Origin: JBLIDK01 sp047632595
GTDB lineage: Bacteria; Bacteroidota; Bacteroidia; Sphingobacteriales; Sphingobacteriaceae
NCBI GenBank assembly: GCA_047632595.1
Contig: JBLIDK010000080.1
Coordinates: forward strand, 1 to 6,351
DNA: 6,351 nucleotides
Reading direction: 5' to 3'
In this document: positions 1-5,466 of the stretch, in pieces
Numbering within the stretch: position 1 is the stretch's first letter
Layout of the letters: the number at the start of each line of letters is the position of its first letter
Position numbers and translations under genes: made by a program
Notes under the pieces: model-generated
What the model was told of the DNA's origin: nothing
What the model saw: the letters and a program-made list of their open reading frames with translations, nothing else
Database searches by the model: none

Positions 1-120
1 CAGACGGGCTCTTCCACGTCATGAAGGCTGGAACTTACATTCAGTTTGCAGATTGAGAGCCTTCGAAGTTTTTATTTACCGGTCTGTGACTGGCTTAAGT
101 AAAAGATTATTTTAGAACAT

Positions 121-167
121 CTTCCAAACTCACACGCGATGCAATGGCGAGCGAGTTTGGGGGAAAA
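121..167. repeat. Long imperfect hairpin, possible REP-like element
   Basis: The arms CCAAACTC (124-131) and GAGTTTGG (153-160) are exact reverse complements. Inside them CGC (135-137) can pair with GCG (147-149). Outside them TTC (121-123 region) can pair with GAA after a short G bulge. The element is richer in GC than its surroundings. It has no T-run, so it does not look like an intrinsic terminator. It may be a dispersed palindromic repeat or part of a small structured RNA; the window contains one copy only, so repetition is not shown. Confidence 0.4.
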
Positions 168-191
168 TGCATAAACTTTAGTAATTAGCTT

Positions 192-259
192 AAGCACCGC
201 TAAAAAAAAGCCGCAAAACGAGTTACCCTACTACTAAAGCTTAAGTTAGTTGGGTGCTT
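192..259. repeat. 7-bp inverted repeat enclosing smaller palindrome
   Basis: AAGCACC (192-198) and GGTGCTT (253-259) are perfect reverse complements 54 nt apart. Within the loop, ACTAA (233-237) and TTAGT (246-250) form a smaller inverted repeat around a CTTAAG palindrome. The right arm is followed by TTTATT on the plus strand, a weak terminator-like tail, but the long loop makes termination unlikely. Chance pairing in AT-rich DNA is a real alternative. Confidence 0.25.
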
Positions 260-288
260 TTATTAAAAATTGTAGCTCACCTTAAGGT

Positions 289-325
289 AGATTTCTCTCT
301 TCGTTGCACTACATTCGAAATGACG
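289..325. repeat. Candidate dispersed intergenic element (AGATTTCTC...GAAATGACG)
   Basis: The stretch begins AGATTTCTC and ends TTCGAAATGACG. On the minus strand it reads CGTCATTTCGAA...GAGAAATCT. From memory, elements with these two ends recur in intergenic DNA of many AT-rich bacterial genomes, including Bacteroidota. A shorter echo, AGAATGACG, lies at 350-358, so the region may hold a second degraded copy. Only this window is visible, so copy number is unknown. Confidence 0.4.
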
Positions 326-425
326 GACTAAGGTTAAGGTTGTAACTTTAGAATGACGAGGTCGCCACCACTGTCGAGTTGCAATTTTGGGTGTCTAATA
401 CTGAATAAAAAAATATAAGGCACAA

Positions 426-456
426 AAAAAGGGGAAGCATTTGGCCTCCCCTTTTT
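426..456 (-). terminator. Intrinsic terminator of the translation operon
   Basis: AAAAAGGGGA (426-435) and TCCCCTTTTT (447-456) form a perfect 10-bp stem with an 11-nt loop that can add two G-C pairs. On the minus strand the stem is followed by a run of T, as expected of a rho-independent terminator. It lies 21 nt beyond the rplT stop codon. The A-tract/T-tract symmetry means it could also stop plus-strand transcription entering from 1-420. Confidence 0.92.
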
Positions 457-477
457 AAATAAACTAAGTGTGTAGTT

Positions 478-825
478 TTATTTTTTTACTTGATCAACAA
501 CAGCTTTGAAAGCTTCAGGGTTGTTCATAGCTAAATCAGCTAAAACCTTACGGTTTAATTCGATTCCATGCTTGTGAACACCACCAATGAATTCAGAATA
601 GCTCATTCCGTGTAATCTTGCTCCAGCGTTAATACGTTGAATCCAAAGACCTCTGAATGTTCTTTTCTTAACTTTTCTATCGCGGTAAGCGTAAGTTAGT
701 CCTTTTTCAACCGCATTTTTAGCTACGGTATGGACATTTTTTCTACGACCAAAGTATCCTTTGGCTGCTTTTATAATTTTCTTTCTACGTTGCTTTGCTG
801 CAACTGCGTTTACTGAACGTGGCAT
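478..825 (-). CDS. rplT: Large ribosomal subunit protein bL20
   Basis: This 115-residue basic protein is bL20, which binds 23S rRNA early and is needed for assembly of the large subunit. The sequence opens MPRSVNAVAAKQRRKK and carries the family's conserved KAAKGYFGRRKN, RDRKVKKRTFRGLWIQRIN and LNRKVLADLA segments. The long basic N-terminal part (about 1-60) is the rRNA-binding extension and the rest is the globular domain. Length is normal for the family. ATG follows the rpmI stop after a 66-nt spacer, the longest gap in the operon. No strong Shine-Dalgarno is visible. It is the last gene before the terminator. In E. coli and Bacillus subtilis L20 represses its own operon by binding the mRNA; whether that holds here cannot be seen directly. 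Confidence 0.98.
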   Translation of the reverse strand: MPRSVNAVAAKQRRKKIIKAAKGYFGRRKNVHTVAKNAVEKGLTYAYRDRKVKKRTFRGLWIQRINAGARLHGMSYSEFIGGVHKHGIELNRKVLADLAMNNPEAFKAVVDQVKK

Positions 826-848
826 ACTTTCTGTTTTCGATCTTAAGC

Positions 849-876
849 GTTCCTCTTGGAAACTTTTTTGCTCAAG
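849..876 (-). other. Possible RNA structure in the rpmI-rplT spacer
   Basis: The 66-nt spacer contains two mutually exclusive small hairpins. GTTCC (849-853) can pair with GGAAAC (858-863) if one A is bulged, and CTTG (855-858) can pair with CAAG (873-876). Both are short. The position ahead of rplT is where a regulatory or processing structure could sit, but nothing here shows function. Confidence 0.2.
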
Positions 877-891
877 CTCTGGTTAACTAAT

Positions 892-1092
892 TTATTTTCC
901 AATTCCTAATAATCTCTTCATATTGGGCATGTCAGCTTTACTAACAAGACCACTATGCGTAAGATTACGTTTTTGCTTCGTCGTTTTTTTGGTCAAAATG
1001 TGACTTTTGAACGCGTGCTTTCTTTTAATTTTACCAGAAGCAGTAAGTTTTAATCTTTTCTTACCGCTTGAGTTGGTTTTAACCTTTGGCAT
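892..1092 (-). CDS. rpmI: Large ribosomal subunit protein bL35
   Basis: A 66-residue, strongly basic protein recognised as bL35, a small component of the 50S subunit. It begins MPKVKTNSSGKKRLKLTASG and includes KIKRKHAFKSHILTKKTTKQKRNL, here seen as the usual lysine/arginine-rich bL35 body, and ends in MKRLLGIGK. The length is typical. The ATG start follows an A-rich stretch with no Shine-Dalgarno, as is usual in Bacteroidota. It lies between infC (33-nt gap) and rplT (66-nt gap), the classical infC-rpmI-rplT order, and should be co-transcribed with both. Confidence 0.97.
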   Translation of the reverse strand: MPKVKTNSSGKKRLKLTASGKIKRKHAFKSHILTKKTTKQKRNLTHSGLVSKADMPNMKRLLGIGK

Positions 1093-1106
1093 TTCTATTT
1101 TGTTAT

Positions 1107-1123
1107 TTAAGCCCGAGGGCTAA
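1107..1123 (-). promoter_or_regulatory. GC-rich hairpin in the infC-rpmI spacer
   Basis: On the minus strand the motif reads TTAGCCCTCGGGCTTAA. GCCC pairs with GGGC and flanking A-T pairs extend the stem, leaving a very tight loop. No T-run follows, so it is not an intrinsic terminator. It sits between the infC stop and the rpmI start, where it could influence mRNA processing, stability or rpmI initiation. This role is inferred from position only. Confidence 0.4.
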
Positions 1124-1125
1124 TT

Positions 1126-1674
1126 TTACTTAGTTGATTTCGGAGCTAATAAAAGATACATTCTTTTACCCTCCATTTTCGGCATCATCTCTACTTTTCC
1201 TTCTTCTTCAAGTGCCTGGGCAAACCTTAATAATAAAATCTGTCCCTTATCTTTATAAACAATTGCTCTTCCTCTAAAGTGAACATAGGCTCTCACCTTT
1301 GAACCTTCTTTCAGAAAGCCTCTTGCATGCTTTAATTTAAAATCGAAATCATGGTCATCGGTGTTTGGCCCGAATCGTATTTCCTTTATCACCGTTTTGG
1401 TGGTATTGGCTTTAATTTCTTTAAGCTTCTTTTTCTTCTCGTAAATAAACTTACTATAGTCTATTATCTTACAAACAGGTGGTTTTGCATTAGGGGATAT
1501 TTCTACCAAATCCAAATCAGCTTCGTCAGCTACTTCAAGTGCTTTAGAGAGAGCCATTACTTCGCCTTCTACTCCTTCACCCACTACTCGAACTTCTCGA
1601 GCACGTATTTCATCGTTTTTTCTAAAACTTATAACGTCTTTTTGCGGTTGTAACCTTTTTCTTTGCTTAGCCAA
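1126..1674 (-). CDS. infC: Translation initiation factor IF-3 (TTG start)
   Basis: IF3 binds the 30S subunit, prevents premature joining of 50S and checks the start codon-initiator tRNA pairing. The 182-residue protein has the N domain at about 17-83 (IRAREVRVVG, LDLVEISPNAKPPVCK), the IF3 signature KIIDYSKFIYEKKKK near 69-83, a lysine-rich linker, and the C domain from about 94 (IKEIRFGPNTDDHDFDFK, KVRAYVHFRGR, MEGKRM). The start chosen is TTG at 1672-1674. Between it and the in-frame upstream TAA at 1696-1698 are only GGA GGA TTA AAC AGA TAC AAT, and no ATG or GTG occurs before the conserved domain. A full AAGGAGG lies upstream but 16 nt from the TTG. A non-AUG start fits the known autocontrol of IF3, which discriminates against such codons (AUU in E. 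coli). Confidence 0.97.
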   Translation of the reverse strand: MAKQRKRLQPQKDVISFRKNDEIRAREVRVVGEGVEGEVMALSKALEVADEADLDLVEISPNAKPPVCKIIDYSKFIYEKKKKLKEIKANTTKTVIKEIRFGPNTDDHDFDFKLKHARGFLKEGSKVRAYVHFRGRAIVYKDKGQILLLRFAQALEEEGKVEMMPKMEGKRMYLLLAPKSTK

Positions 1675-1690
1675 ATTGTATCTGTTTAAT

Positions 1691-1697
1691 CCTCCTT
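1691..1697 (-). promoter_or_regulatory. Full Shine-Dalgarno sequence ahead of infC
   Basis: The minus strand reads TAAGGAGG, in which TAA is the thrS stop codon, so AAGGAGG overlaps it. This is seven bases of perfect complementarity to the usual 16S 3' end. The other gene starts in the window have no comparable site. The 16-nt distance to the TTG start is longer than the usual 5-10 nt, so its exact role is uncertain. The overlap with the thrS stop could couple infC translation to termination on thrS. Confidence 0.7.
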
Positions 1698-3627
1698 ATT
1701 TTAGTTTCAAAACTTCATCATGCACATGGTTAATAAACTCATCAACCTGCATTGTTCCTATATCTCCAGACTTATGCTTTCGTATAGAAACACTGTTTGA
1801 TTCTATCTCTTTTTCTCCAATGATGAGCATATATGGTGTCTTATTTACCTCGGCATCTCTAATTTTCTTGCCTATTTTCTCATCTCTATCGTCAAAGAGG
1901 GTGCGAATATCGCAATTTTCAAGCTGTTTTGAAAGTTTTTTTGCATAATCATTGTACTTTTCGCTTAATGGTAAAATACTTACCTGCGTTGGAGCCAACC
2001 ATAATGGAAAATCTCCAGCACAATGTTCAATTAAAATAGCAACAAATCGTTCCATACTTCCAAATGGTGCACGGTGAATCATTACTGGTCGGTGCTTTTC
2101 ATTATCACTACCAACATAAGTCAAATCAAAGCGCTCAGGAAGGTTGTAATCCACTTGTATCGTCCCTAATTGCCACTTTCTACCCAAAGCATCTTTCACC
2201 ATGAAATCTAACTTAGGGCCATAAAAAGCTGCTTCGCCATATTCAATTACAGTCTTTAAATCCTTTTCTCCTGTTGCTTCAATAATTGCAGCTTCTGCTT
2301 TTTCCCAATTATCATCGCTGCCAATATATTTTTCAGGAGTTTCTTTATCTCTTAAAGATATTTGTGCTTCAAATTCTTCAAAATCTAATGCCTTGAAAAT
2401 ATATAAGACTAAATCAATTACTGATTTAAATTCTTCCTTCAATTGGTCTGGTCGACAAAACAAGTGGGCATCATCTTGAGTAAAGCCTCTAACTCTAGTT
2501 AAACCATGTAATTCTCCACTTTGCTCGTAGCGATAAACCGTTCCAAATTCTGCAAAACGAATAGGCAAATCCTTGTAAGACCTTGGACGTGCATTGTACA
2601 TTTCACAATGATGTGGGCAATTCATTGGTTTCAACAAGAACTCCTCCCCTTCATTTGGGGTTTTTATTGGCTGAAATGAATCGGCACCATACTTAGCATA
2701 GTGACCTGATGTTTCATACAAAGCCTTGCTACCAATGTGCGGAGAAATAACCTGCTCATATCCTGCGGCACGTTGCGCTTTTTTCAAGAAATCTTCTAAT
2801 CTAGATCTCAAAGCAGCTCCTTTTGGCAACCAAAGTGGCAAACCCTGCCCTACTTTTTCAGAAAAATGAAATAAGTCTAATTCCTTACCTAATTTTCTAT
2901 GATCGCGTTTTTTGGCTTCTTCTAGAAGAGTCATGTACTCTTCAAGCTCACTAGCTTTTGGAAAAGTAATACCGTAAATACGAGTTAATTGCTTGTTGTT
3001 TTCGTTTCCTCTCCAATAAGCTCCTGCAACATTAAGTAACTTAACTGCCTTAATTTGTGAAGAGTTTGGTACGTGAGGTCCACGACATAAATCCGTAAAA
3101 TTTCCTTGCTTGTAGAATGTGATTTGCCCATCTTCAAGACCATCAATTAACTCTAACTTATACTCATCGCCTTTTTCTTTAAAATAAGCTATTGCATCCT
3201 TCTTAGAAACTTCAGAACGTTCAAAAACCACCTTTGATTTGGCAATTTCCTTCATTTTCTTCTCCACTTTCGGGAAATCATCAGCGCTAAAATCATGTCC
3301 ATTAAAGTCAATGTCGTAATAATAGCCTTTGTCAATTGCAGGGCCTATACCTAACTTAATTCCAGGATATAATGATTCTAACGCCTCTGCCATGATATGT
3401 GCAGAGGAATGCCAGAACGTTTCTTTTCCTTCGTCATCACGCCAAGTAAGAATCCTAACTTCTGAATCTTCCATTACCGGCGTAGAAAGGTCTACTACTT
3501 TATCATTTATTCCACCAGCAAGTGCCATTCGGGCTAAGCCTTCGCTAATACTCATTGCAATATCTAAAACCGTTGTACCTTTTTCAAAAGGTTTTACGGT
3601 TCCGTCTGGAAATGTAATATTTATCAT
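1696..3627 (-). CDS. thrS: Threonyl-tRNA synthetase
   Basis: This cytoplasmic class II synthetase joins threonine to tRNA(Thr) using ATP. The 643-residue protein is full length. It has an N-terminal TGS domain (about 1-61) and then the editing domain that clears mischarged Ser-tRNA(Thr), with H73 and H77 (HSSAHIM) and C181 and H185 (CRGPH) all present. In the catalytic core, the zinc ligands match E. coli C334/H385/H511 as C337 (MNCPHH), H388 (DDAHLF) and H518 (MIHRAPFGS). Motif 2 contains R357 and motif 3 contains R527 (GSMERF). The anticodon-binding domain runs from about 543 to the end. Its ATG overlaps the TGA of the upstream lipoprotein gene (ATGA), and infC follows 21 nt later. There is no leader of its own, so neither a T-box nor an E. 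coli-style thrS operator is apparent. Confidence 0.99.
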   Translation of the reverse strand: MINITFPDGTVKPFEKGTTVLDIAMSISEGLARMALAGGINDKVVDLSTPVMEDSEVRILTWRDDEGKETFWHSSAHIMAEALESLYPGIKLGIGPAIDKGYYYDIDFNGHDFSADDFPKVEKKMKEIAKSKVVFERSEVSKKDAIAYFKEKGDEYKLELIDGLEDGQITFYKQGNFTDLCRGPHVPNSSQIKAVKLLNVAGAYWRGNENNKQLTRIYGITFPKASELEEYMTLLEEAKKRDHRKLGKELDLFHFSEKVGQGLPLWLPKGAALRSRLEDFLKKAQRAAGYEQVISPHIGSKALYETSGHYAKYGADSFQPIKTPNEGEEFLLKPMNCPHHCEMYNARPRSYKDLPIRFAEFGTVYRYEQSGELHGLTRVRGFTQDDAHLFCRPDQLKEEFKSVIDLVLYIFKALDFEEFEAQISLRDKETPEKYIGSDDNWEKAEAAIIEATGEKDLKTVIEYGEAAFYGPKLDFMVKDALGRKWQLGTIQVDYNLPERFDLTYVGSDNEKHRPVMIHRAPFGSMERFVAILIEHCAGDFPLWLAPTQVSILPLSEKYNDYAKKLSKQLENCDIRTLFDDRDEKIGKKIRDAEVNKTPYMLIIGEKEIESNSVSIRKHKSGDIGTMQVDEFINHVHDEVLKLK

Positions 3628-4658
3628 TTTAATTTTTGTTGAACGCGTTGAATACCTACTCGAGCTAAACGGTATGAATTATCAAGCTCATTAGCAGTTG
3701 TAAATTCTTGTAATGCCTCGTTGTATTGCTCCTTCTCTTCGTATGCTAAACCTTTCATGTAATAAGCTGCAACGTAGTTGGGTTTTGTTAGAATAGCATT
3801 CTCAAAAGATCTCAGTGCCGAATCCATGTGATTCAAACTAAAATAGCTTAAACCTAAATTAAATTGAGCTCTATAATTTGAAGAGTCGTAGCTGGTAAGC
3901 GTTTTGAAAACTTCTAAACTTTTTGAAAATAATCCTAATGAAAAATAATACTCACCTATTGCAAAAGTTCCTTCCCCATTGCCGTCTTCAATTCGTGATG
4001 CACTTTTAAAATATTGCAAGGCAAGATTATCGTTTTGAGCCATGTAAATTTTACCTAATTGCATATAAGCATCTAGATATTCTGGATCTTGTTCAATGGC
4101 CGTTTGAAAACTTGATATTGCCCTAGTCGTATCGGCTAATTCTTTATAACACATTCCTTTTAAAAGGTAACCTTTTGCTGAAAACTTATCAATTTGTAAT
4201 CCATCGTTAATAAACTTAAAGGCTTCTTTATATTGTTTATTGATGTAGTACAACTCCCCTATTTTAATATACGACTTTGCAAATTTTGGATTACGTTCAA
4301 TATTTAATTCCAAAATTTTACGAGCTTCTATATTTTGGTTAACTGCTAGGTATAAGTCTGCCAAGGATAAATAGTAATTAGCATTCATTGAGTCTAAGTA
4401 GAAGGCAATTTCTAAATCCGCAAAGGCTAAGTCGTAGTTCTTTGTTTCTACGTAGTAATCGGCACGATTGATGTAGCGATTTACATCAGTTGGGGCTTCA
4501 TTAATAGATTTAGAAAGCAAAACTAACTGTGGATCACCAGCTACAATTGTTGCCGTGTCACTTACTTGTTCTTCAGAAGAAACTTTTGTTGATTGGTTGT
4601 TTTGGCAAGAAGTTGCAAAAACAGCTATAAAAAGGAATAAAAATAATACAATTCGCAT
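3624..4658 (-). CDS. TPR-repeat lipoprotein
   Basis: The 344-residue protein starts with a lipoprotein signal peptide: a hydrophobic stretch from about residue 3 to 15, then a lipobox FATSC with the modified cysteine at residue 18. A short polar linker leads to about eight tandem tetratricopeptide repeats of roughly 34 residues (near 58-91, 92-125, 126-159, 160-193, 194-226, 227-260, 261-294 and 295-328), ending in a basic KLK tail. TPR arrays bind other proteins; no enzymatic motif is visible and the partner is unknown. The residues after Cys18 (QNNQS) lack the acidic patch that directs many Bacteroidota lipoproteins to the cell surface, so a periplasm-facing location is more likely. It is the first gene after the promoter and shares ATGA with thrS, which suggests translational coupling. 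No Shine-Dalgarno precedes its ATG. Confidence 0.9.
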   Translation of the reverse strand: MRIVLFLFLFIAVFATSCQNNQSTKVSSEEQVSDTATIVAGDPQLVLLSKSINEAPTDVNRYINRADYYVETKNYDLAFADLEIAFYLDSMNANYYLSLADLYLAVNQNIEARKILELNIERNPKFAKSYIKIGELYYINKQYKEAFKFINDGLQIDKFSAKGYLLKGMCYKELADTTRAISSFQTAIEQDPEYLDAYMQLGKIYMAQNDNLALQYFKSASRIEDGNGEGTFAIGEYYFSLGLFSKSLEVFKTLTSYDSSNYRAQFNLGLSYFSLNHMDSALRSFENAILTKPNYVAAYYMKGLAYEEKEQYNEALQEFTTANELDNSYRLARVGIQRVQQKLK

Positions 4659-4693
4659 AGGCTCTAATACAAAAAGAGTTAAAATTTGTGATG

Positions 4694-4726
4694 CAAAGGT
4701 ATTAAAAAGAAAGGATGGTGGAAAAA
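4694..4726 (-). promoter_or_regulatory. Bacteroidota-type promoter for the translation operon
   Basis: The minus strand has TACCTTTG (4694-4701), matching the Bacteroidota sigma factor -7 consensus TAnnTTTG, followed by CA as is common. A T-rich TTTTTCC (4720-4726) lies 18 nt upstream where the -33 element is expected, but it matches the TTG-type consensus poorly. Transcription would start near 4687, leaving a leader of about 30 nt before the lipoprotein ATG. This is the best promoter candidate in the window and should drive lipoprotein-thrS-infC-rpmI-rplT. Confidence 0.7.
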
Positions 4727-4750
4727 TTTATTTCTTAAGTTAAAACAACA

Positions 4751-5464
4751 CTACCCCACCAACACATCAGCGATATGCAAAAACTTTAACGGAAGTTTAT
4801 TCTTTTTCACGTACCCATACATGTGCATTAGGCAAGAGGCATCAGTAGAAACAATGTATTCTGCACCTGCATCTAGTGCATTCTCTACTTTTTGCTCGGC
4901 CATAGCTGTAGAGATGTCGTTAAATTTTACGGAAAATGTTCCGCCAAAGCCACAACAAGTCTCCTCATATTTTAAATCTACCAACTCCAACCCTTTTACC
5001 TTTTTAAGTAAGGTTCTTGGCTCTTGTTTGATGCCGTATTCGCGCAAAGCACCACAAGCATCATGGTAGGCTACTTTGGCATTTAAAGTGGCGTCAAAGT
5101 CTGTAAACTCTAAAACGTTTACAAGAAAATCACTTAGCTCATACATGCGTTCTTGCGTGTTCTTGCACTGGTTATGCAGACTAGAATTATGAAAGAGTTT
5201 TCCATATTGCCCTTTTACCATTCCTGCACAAGAGCCAGAAGGAGTAATTATGGGTCGATCTCCTTTAAAATCTTTAATAAATTTGGTGGCTACTTCCCTT
5301 GCCTCGTCCCAAAAACCAGCGTTGTAGGCGGGCTGAGCACAACATGTTTGGCTTTTGTTATAATGTACCTTGCACCCTGCTTTTTCTAGTACTTTAACCA
5401 TATTCATTCCCGTTTCTGGGTAAATCTGATCTATAAAACAGGGTATAAAAATCTCAACATCCAT
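4751..5464 (-). CDS. LutA-like (Fe-S)-binding CCG-domain protein
   Basis: A 237-residue cytoplasmic protein with two CCG (cysteine-rich) domains, closely resembling LutA/YkgE of the LutABC lactate oxidation complex. In the first domain C9, C41-C42 (TCCAQPAYNAGF) and C79 (PSGSC) are seen. In the second C137 (HDACG), C170-C171 (CCGFGGTFSVKF) and C211 (DASCL) are seen. These cysteines bind an iron-sulfur centre in the heterodisulfide reductase/glycolate oxidase superfamily. Length equals that of Bacillus LutA (about 238). LutB and LutC do not follow, since the next gene downstream is the TPR lipoprotein of a separate unit. It starts 2 nt after the transporter stop, so the two are probably one operon. 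The electron donor and substrate cannot be read from the sequence; I leave the symbol blank because lutA would imply a lactate role. Confidence 0.9.
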   Translation of the reverse strand: MDVEIFIPCFIDQIYPETGMNMVKVLEKAGCKVHYNKSQTCCAQPAYNAGFWDEAREVATKFIKDFKGDRPIITPSGSCAGMVKGQYGKLFHNSSLHNQCKNTQERMYELSDFLVNVLEFTDFDATLNAKVAYHDACGALREYGIKQEPRTLLKKVKGLELVDLKYEETCCGFGGTFSVKFNDISTAMAEQKVENALDAGAEYIVSTDASCLMHMYGYVKKNKLPLKFLHIADVLVG

Positions 5465-5466
5465 AA

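Larger units (their letters stand above)
1..423. other. Gene-free, repeat-rich intergenic region
   Basis: I recognise no gene in this stretch downstream of the translation operon. On the plus strand one frame is open from the window edge to a TGA at 54-56 (17 codons) and another to a TAG at 113-115. Either could be the tail of a gene outside the window, but I recognise neither peptide. The region holds several inverted repeats, listed separately, and four CTTAAG hexamers (94-99, 189-194, 240-245, 281-286). Positions 1-86 also show nested complementarity: 1-8 with 79-86 (one mismatch) and 7-12 with 56-61. I looked for a tRNA there and could not build a cloverleaf. No Bacteroidota-type promoter box is evident on either strand. 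Confidence 0.6.

Noticed and set aside
1..90. tRNA gene at the window edge
   Set aside because: A CTTC/GAAG stem-loop resembles an anticodon arm, but no T-arm GTTCGAAT motif, D-arm or acceptor pairing could be built around it.
1351..1653. Plus-strand ORF of about 100 codons
   Set aside because: It lies antisense within infC, whose protein is unmistakable; the antisense peptide has no recognisable domain.
1667..1690. Tiny out-of-frame leader ORF between the Shine-Dalgarno and the infC start (ATT or ATA to TAA at 1667-1669)
   Set aside because: It needs a rare start codon, is only 4-7 codons long, and the ATT abuts the Shine-Dalgarno; nothing supports it beyond spacing.
1676..1948. Plus-strand ORF opposite the thrS 3' end
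   Set aside because: It is antisense to the ThrRS anticodon-binding domain; a low-complexity shadow with no family resemblance.
3329..3694. Plus-strand ORF over the start of thrS and the end of the lipoprotein gene
   Set aside because: It is antisense to two well-supported genes, with no independent promoter or recognisable product.
4659..4687. T-box or threonine-responsive leader
   Set aside because: The leader is only about 30 nt, with no specifier hairpin and no terminator/antiterminator pair, and it precedes the lipoprotein gene rather than thrS.
4555..5389. Three short plus-strand ORFs (4555-4743, 4821-5069, 5153-5389)
   Set aside because: Two are antisense to the LutA-like gene and one runs from the lipoprotein signal peptide into the promoter spacer; none resembles a known protein.
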